From Bacillota bacterium (GTDB lineage Bacteria > Bacillota > Clostridia > Acetivibrionales > DSM-27016): DNA of 64,000 nucleotides. Positions within the stretch are counted from its first letter, which is position 1; each line of letters opens with the position of its first letter. The notes beneath the pieces are model-generated. The model made no database searches. It saw nothing but the letters and a program-made list of their open reading frames with translations, and was not told where the DNA came from. This document shows positions 60,148 through 64,000 of this stretch, piece after piece. A program made the translations under genes and the position numbers. The stretch is from NCBI GenBank assembly GCA_023390115.1, contig JAEWDM010000010.1:1-64000 (forward strand), in the 5' to 3' direction.

Positions 60148-60999
60148 CTATTTTCTCCTTTGCATATACAGCATTGCTCTCTCACGGGTTTTGGAATCGG
60201 AATTCAGGGCTTTTTCCAGAAACTCTGGGTATTGCCGGAAAAACCGGTTTACAAACCCTGACGGATCTGCAATATATTCTATAATCATATTATACTGTTC
60301 TTTGCTTATAAGCCCCATAGCCAGGACTTTTTCAAAAAGCGGCCGATCTATTCCTACCATTGCAAAGGATTTTACTCCATGCCCGGAAAGCATAGCTTCT
60401 CCGCCCTGCTTCCGGTCAACCACCACAACACTCCACTTCATCTCTCCCCCTGCTTTTGCAATGGCAGGAATCCATGCCCTTTCATAACTCGAAGCTTCAG
60501 TTATAAGGTCTGCTATATGAAGCACCTTTTTTCCGCTCAAGCTGCAGACTGTTTCATTTTGTTCCTCATGGGATATGACAGCCGTAAGATCCTTATATAT
60601 TGTTATATGAGGTTTCTTTAACAGCTCTGCAATAATGAGTGAAAAAAACCAGTCTCTTCTTTCTCCTCCCGATATATAGTCAACCTCATTTAAATCTATA
60701 TTTTCTTTAATAAATTCGCACATCTCGTCTATAAGGCCCTTATAAACAGCATCTGAGGAATAATTCCCCAAGGCGGCCTCCAGCACCTTAGACGGGCAGG
60801 AATATACTTCGCCCTTGCTTGCGTCGATTAATGAAAGAAGCTCATTTGCCTTCTCTTCGTTTCCGTATAAAAAATGCGTGTTTATGTAATAAGGCCCTAT
60901 AGTCCCTGAGGTATACCAAAAAGGGCTGTTTTCCGGGCATACCCTCACAGCGTTGGTTTCAAACAGCCATGCCGCAAGCCTTTCATTTGCATTGCTCAT
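60148..60999 (-). CDS. Orotate phosphoribosyltransferase-like protein, PRPP motif altered
   Basis: The 283-residue protein has the overall PyrE-like layout and lies at the end of a pyrimidine operon. It contains FWYTSGTIGPYYINTHFL, ISGGERRDWFFSLIIAELL (substrate side) and VLHIADLITEASS at the place of the PRPP motif VVIVDDVxTTGxS. The two Asp residues are only partly kept. So it may be a non-canonical OPRTase or a regulatory relative. The ATG at 60999 has AAGGAGG upstream. Confidence 0.75.
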   Translation of the reverse strand: MSNANERLAAWLFETNAVRVCPENSPFWYTSGTIGPYYINTHFLYGNEEKANELLSLIDASKGEVYSCPSKVLEAALGNYSSDAVYKGLIDEMCEFIKENIDLNEVDYISGGERRDWFFSLIIAELLKKPHITIYKDLTAVISHEEQNETVCSLSGKKVLHIADLITEASSYERAWIPAIAKAGGEMKWSVVVVDRKQGGEAMLSGHGVKSFAMVGIDRPLFEKVLAMGLISKEQYNMIIEYIADPSGFVNRFFRQYPEFLEKALNSDSKTRERAMLYMQRRK

Positions 61000-61028
61000 A
61001 TTTTCCTCCTTAAAAAGCAACTCAGTAT

Positions 61029-61739
61029 TTATAAAGCCCCATTATCTTTATTAAAACTCTCCATATACTTCTTCCACCACTCCTGATTCTCAAGGGTACT
61101 CAGCTCCTTATCCAGGTGTGAGATATCTCCCTCAAGAACCACACTAAATTTGCCGTCCTGATAATCTATCACTGTAACAGAGGTATTGTCAAACCAGGGG
61201 ATGTTAACCATTTCCTCAAGGCTGCAGCTCCTGAAGGAGCACAGCATTGCTTTTATTGCAGTACCATGTGTTACAATGCATATGTTTTTTCCTTCATTAT
61301 TTTTTATTATATACTTAACCTCCGAAAGCAGCCTTTCCTGAAAAGCCTCCATGCTTTCTCCGTTTGGCATCATATGCAGATGAGGCTTGTTTTCCCATGT
61401 GTCATATTCCTCCGGCCATATTTCGGGAAGCTTCTCCCAGCTTTCTCCTTCCCAATCCCCTCCGTTTATTTCCTTAAGCTTATCGGTCTTTATTATGGGA
61501 AGGCCCTTTGCCTTTGCAATGTATCCGCATGTCATAAGTGTCCTCTTCAAGCTGCTGCAGTATATAACATCTATGGGAACATCCCTTAGCCGCTCCGCCA
61601 CCCTCTCGGACTGGAGGTGGCCCTTTTTGGTGATATCTCCGTCAGTCCACCCGTGGAAGCGCCTCAATGCATTCCCCTCAGCCTCTGCATGGCGTACAAA
61701 AACAAGTCTCGTTTTGATAATATCCCCTCCTCCGTACAT
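61029..61739 (-). CDS. Histidine phosphatase-family protein
   Basis: The 236-residue protein has the phosphoglycerate-mutase-like signature LVFVRHAEAEGN (phospho-His), the later catalytic His in CIVTHGTAIKAM, and a Glu in NGGDWEGESWE. Members act as phosphatases on small substrates. The annotated ATG at 61739 has no ribosome binding site. GGAGGAGGGG at 61724-61733 points instead to an ATT codon at 61721, giving a start like M-IKTRLVFVRH. It sits between pyrD and the PyrE-like gene. Confidence 0.82.
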   Translation of the reverse strand: MYGGGDIIKTRLVFVRHAEAEGNALRRFHGWTDGDITKKGHLQSERVAERLRDVPIDVIYCSSLKRTLMTCGYIAKAKGLPIIKTDKLKEINGGDWEGESWEKLPEIWPEEYDTWENKPHLHMMPNGESMEAFQERLLSEVKYIIKNNEGKNICIVTHGTAIKAMLCSFRSCSLEEMVNIPWFDNTSVTVIDYQDGKFSVVLEGDISHLDKELSTLENQEWWKKYMESFNKDNGAL

Positions 61740-61768
61740 ATTTGCTATAAGTTTAACATCTTATGCCG

Positions 61769-62683
61769 TTAAATATTCAGCTCCAGCTTACCTATTATAT
61801 CTTCGACACTTTTATAATTATACCTTTCCAGATAGTCTTCTATTCCCCGGCTTACATCCTCGCACACCGACGGATTAACAAAATTTGCCGTACCTACCAT
61901 TACGGCAGATGCCCCCGAAAGGAGAAACTCAACGGCATCCTCGCCGCTGCTTATTCCCCCCATGCCTATAACGGGAATTCTAACCGCCTGTGAAACCTCA
62001 TATGTCATTCTTACCGCAATAGGCTTTACTGCAGGTCCGGATAGGCCTCCCATATTATTTGCAAGTATGGGGCGTTTCTTATGTATGTCAACCGCCATTC
62101 CCAAAAGGGTGTTTATAAGCGAAACGGCATCCGCCCCTCCCTCTTCTGCGGCAAGAGCGATATCTCTCACATCGGTTACATTTGGAGAAAGCTTTACAAT
62201 AAGAGGCTTCCTGCAGCACTCTCTTACCCTTCTGGTTAAAACGCTTGTGCCTCCCTTGCTTGTACCGAACACAAGGCACCCCTCCTTAACGTTGGGGCAG
62301 GAGATATTCATTTCTATCGCGTCTATATCTGTACCGCTCAGTATTTCCGCCATTTCACAATAATCCTCAATAGTGCTTCCCGCAATGTTGGCTATAACAG
62401 CAATATCAAACTGCTTAAGAAAAGGAAGCTCCTCCTTGATAAAGAACTCCACACCAGGGTTCTGAAGCCCTACGCTGTTTAAAATCCCCGCAGGGGTTTC
62501 GGCAATTCTCGGGGGCTTATTGCCCTGCCTTGGCTTTAACGTCAGCCCCTTTACCGAAATACCTCCCAGTTTATTCAAATCCATGAAACGGAAATATTCC
62601 CGCCCGAAGCCAAAGGTACCCGAAGCGGCTATAACAGGATTTTTAAGCTTTATGCCGGCTATTTCCACACTAAGATTTGCCAT
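61769..62683 (-). CDS. pyrD: Dihydroorotate dehydrogenase, class 1B catalytic subunit
   Basis: The 304-residue FMN enzyme oxidises dihydroorotate to orotate. It begins LSVEIAGIKLKNPVIAASGTFG and has the active-site Cys in EMNISCPNVKEG, plus IVKLSPNVTD, and the phosphate-binding GMGGISSGEDAVEFL and AVMVGTANF. Class 1B partners with PyrK for NAD+ reduction, matching the upstream gene. A conserved order in Firmicute pyr operons. Confidence 0.95.
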   Translation of the reverse strand: MANLSVEIAGIKLKNPVIAASGTFGFGREYFRFMDLNKLGGISVKGLTLKPRQGNKPPRIAETPAGILNSVGLQNPGVEFFIKEELPFLKQFDIAVIANIAGSTIEDYCEMAEILSGTDIDAIEMNISCPNVKEGCLVFGTSKGGTSVLTRRVRECCRKPLIVKLSPNVTDVRDIALAAEEGGADAVSLINTLLGMAVDIHKKRPILANNMGGLSGPAVKPIAVRMTYEVSQAVRIPVIGMGGISSGEDAVEFLLSGASAVMVGTANFVNPSVCEDVSRGIEDYLERYNYKSVEDIIGKLELNI

Positions 62684-62720
62684 AGCTCCCTCCTCATTTA
62701 AAGGCTTTATTAATTCATTA

Positions 62721-63503
62721 TTAATCCAGTATCACGTCATTGCTCCAAAAGACCGGCCCATCCTTGCAGACATGACTGTATTGCCATTCGTCCCCGTGCT
62801 TCGTTTTACATGCGCATACAAGACATGCCCCTATTCCGCACCCCATTCTTTGCTCTAAGGATACCTGGCACTTTATTCCATGTCTATCTGCTGTCCGTAT
62901 TGTCTCCTTTAGCATTGGAAGAGGCCCGCAGGTGTATATTATATCAACCTTTCCTGTGGAAAGCTCCCGATCCAGCAGGCTGGTAATAACCCCCTTATGC
63001 CCCTCGCTTCCATCGTCGGTTGATATTAAAAGTCTATTGGATGAACTCCTGAACTCATCCGCAAGAACTATATGCTCCTTGCTCCTGAAGCCTAAAAACG
63101 CCATTTTTTTCGCATGCTTCATGCTCTTTAAAAGATACAGCAGCGGAAATATGCCTATGCCCCCGCCCACAACGGCAATCCTTTTATATTCAGGAGACAC
63201 GTCAAAGGGTTTTCCCAGCGGCGCGATTATGTCAGCCAGATCACCGGGGCGGCTTCGTGAAAGATACTCCGTACCCAGTCCCTTTACCTGAAATACTATG
63301 TCAAAGGTGCCTCTGCTCCGATCTATATCACAAATACTTACGGGACGCCTCAGCAGGGCATTTATTCCCTCACTGCATTTAATATTCACAAATTGTCCCG
63401 GAAGGGCATTTTCCGCCACGTATTGACATTTCAAGGTCATTTTAAAAATGCCGGGAGCCAGCCTGTCAATGCTTTCTATTTCCTCCTTCAGAGCCTTAGC
63501 CAT
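62721..63503 (-). CDS. pyrK: Dihydroorotate dehydrogenase electron-transfer subunit PyrK
   Basis: The 260-residue protein passes electrons from PyrD to NAD+. It has an FAD-binding part with RRPVSICDID, an NAD-binding part with GGGIGIFPLLYLLK, and a C-terminal [2Fe-2S] site with CGIGACLVCACKTK and a fourth Cys in HVCKDGPVF. I use the ATG at 63503 with GGAGGGG upstream; an ATG at 63515 lacks one. Between carB and pyrD. Confidence 0.95.
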   Translation of the reverse strand: MAKALKEEIESIDRLAPGIFKMTLKCQYVAENALPGQFVNIKCSEGINALLRRPVSICDIDRSRGTFDIVFQVKGLGTEYLSRSRPGDLADIIAPLGKPFDVSPEYKRIAVVGGGIGIFPLLYLLKSMKHAKKMAFLGFRSKEHIVLADEFRSSSNRLLISTDDGSEGHKGVITSLLDRELSTGKVDIIYTCGPLPMLKETIRTADRHGIKCQVSLEQRMGCGIGACLVCACKTKHGDEWQYSHVCKDGPVFWSNDVILD

Positions 63504-63526
63504 TGTCCCCTCCAAATTTTATTATT

Positions 63527-64000
63527 TTATATATCAAATACGCTTAAATTGACAATGTCCAGATCTCCGGGCTCCTTGCCCAGCCTCAGACATTCAATTA
63601 CCGCATTTGCAGTGTCCAGTGACGTAAGACAGGGAATGGACATCTCCACTGCCTTTCTCCTTATTTTAAATCCGTCCCTCTCGGGCTTTCTGCCCTTAGT
63701 CGGGGTATTTATAACCAGGCTTATTTTGCCCGAGTCAATGAGGTCAATAATATTGGGAGAGCCGTCGTCAATCTTCTTTACGGCATTTGTCGCTATCCCC
63801 TGAGTATTAAGCATTTTTGCGGTTTTGCCGGTTGCCCACAGCTCAAAGCCCAGCTTTTCAAACCTTTCCGCTATTTCAATAAGCTCAGGCTTATCGGTAT
63901 CTCTCACCGTCATGAGAATTCCCCCGCCTTTTTGGGGCAGCTTTATTCCCGAGCCTATTATTCCCTTGTACAGAGCTTCCGCCACAGTTTTTGCTATGCC
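63527..64000 (-). CDS. carB: Carbamoyl-phosphate synthase large subunit, C-terminal part (partial)
   Basis: The frame is open to the end of the window, so only the last 157 residues are seen. These include the allosteric MGS-like domain with LMTVRDTDKPELIEIAERF, LWATGKTAKML and INTPTKGRKPERDGFKIRRKAVE. This domain binds UMP/ornithine-like effectors. In pyr operons carB precedes pyrK and pyrD, as here. The rest lies beyond 64000. Confidence 0.93.
   Translation of the reverse strand, partial: GIAKTVAEALYKGIIGSGIKLPQKGGGILMTVRDTDKPELIEIAERFEKLGFELWATGKTAKMLNTQGIATNAVKKIDDGSPNIIDLIDSGKISLVINTPTKGRKPERDGFKIRRKAVEMSIPCLTSLDTANAVIECLRLGKEPGDLDIVNLSVFDI

Overview
The window reads as chromosome of an anaerobic, endospore-forming, low-to-mid GC Firmicute of the class Clostridia. 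Supporting signs are collagen-like exosporium-type proteins, a GerM lipoprotein, a DacF-type carboxypeptidase, FeoAB iron uptake, a T-box in front of thrS, LexA boxes of the Bacillus/Clostridium type (GAAC-N4-GTTC), and the clostridial order miaB-ylbF-mutS-mutL-miaA-hfq next to lexA. The genus cannot be fixed from this stretch alone.

Layout. 1-3.0 kb: two collagen-triplet proteins with BclA-like and BclB-like C-terminal domains. 3.0-6.1 kb: a degraded zone with C-terminal tails of an ABC ATPase, riboflavin synthase subunit RibH, a VirD4/TraG-type coupling protein and an IS110 transposase, around an intact excisionase-HTH/PBP regulator and a DUF998 membrane protein. 6.2-13.3 kb: glycosyltransferase, DUF3343, a Cys-rich hypothetical protein, yqeY-rpsU, thyA-folA, and thrS under a T-box. 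13.3-17.2 kb: feoAB, then a CsoR-type sensor paired with an EamA transporter under a strong palindrome. 17.3-24.7 kb: gerM-like gene, a ComEA-like protein, dacF-like gene, an acyl-CoA ligase, a HAD phosphatase, nadD-yqeK-rsfS.

25-38.5 kb is purine and tryptophan metabolism: a fused anthranilate synthase trpE(G), the operon purE-F-M-N-H-D, a purine permease, an AEC transporter and guaA. 38.6-43.4 kb: a radical SAM protein and the nickel-pincer cofactor genes larC, larB and larE with a DUF2520 dehydrogenase between larE and larB, but no larA. 43.4-48.8 kb: ppnP, yggT, a two-component system, a CopZ-like chaperone and a TauE/SafE-like transporter fused to a metal-binding HMA domain and a cupredoxin domain. 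49-50.7 kb: two tandem 44-residue paralogues and the divergent yneA-like/lexA pair with three LexA boxes. 50.7-58.8 kb: hfq, miaA, mutL, mutS, ylbF, miaB. 59-60 kb: a PIN/Phd toxin-antitoxin pair next to GC-rich repeat debris. 60.1-64 kb: the end of a pyrimidine operon (carB, pyrK, pyrD, a phosphatase, a PyrE-like protein).

The most striking observation is the leader of trpE(G). Its predicted transcript begins with seven GAG triplets and one AAG spaced by 2-3 nt, the layout of a TRAP (MtrB) binding site, followed by a hairpin that buries the Shine-Dalgarno sequence. A rhizobial-style fused TrpE(G) under a TRAP-like switch in a clostridium would be unusual. Other points worth a check are a 158-bp MITE-like palindrome between a 12-bp direct repeat, the hydrophobic module repeated four times inside a collagen stalk, the tandem microproteins, and a possible ATT start codon.
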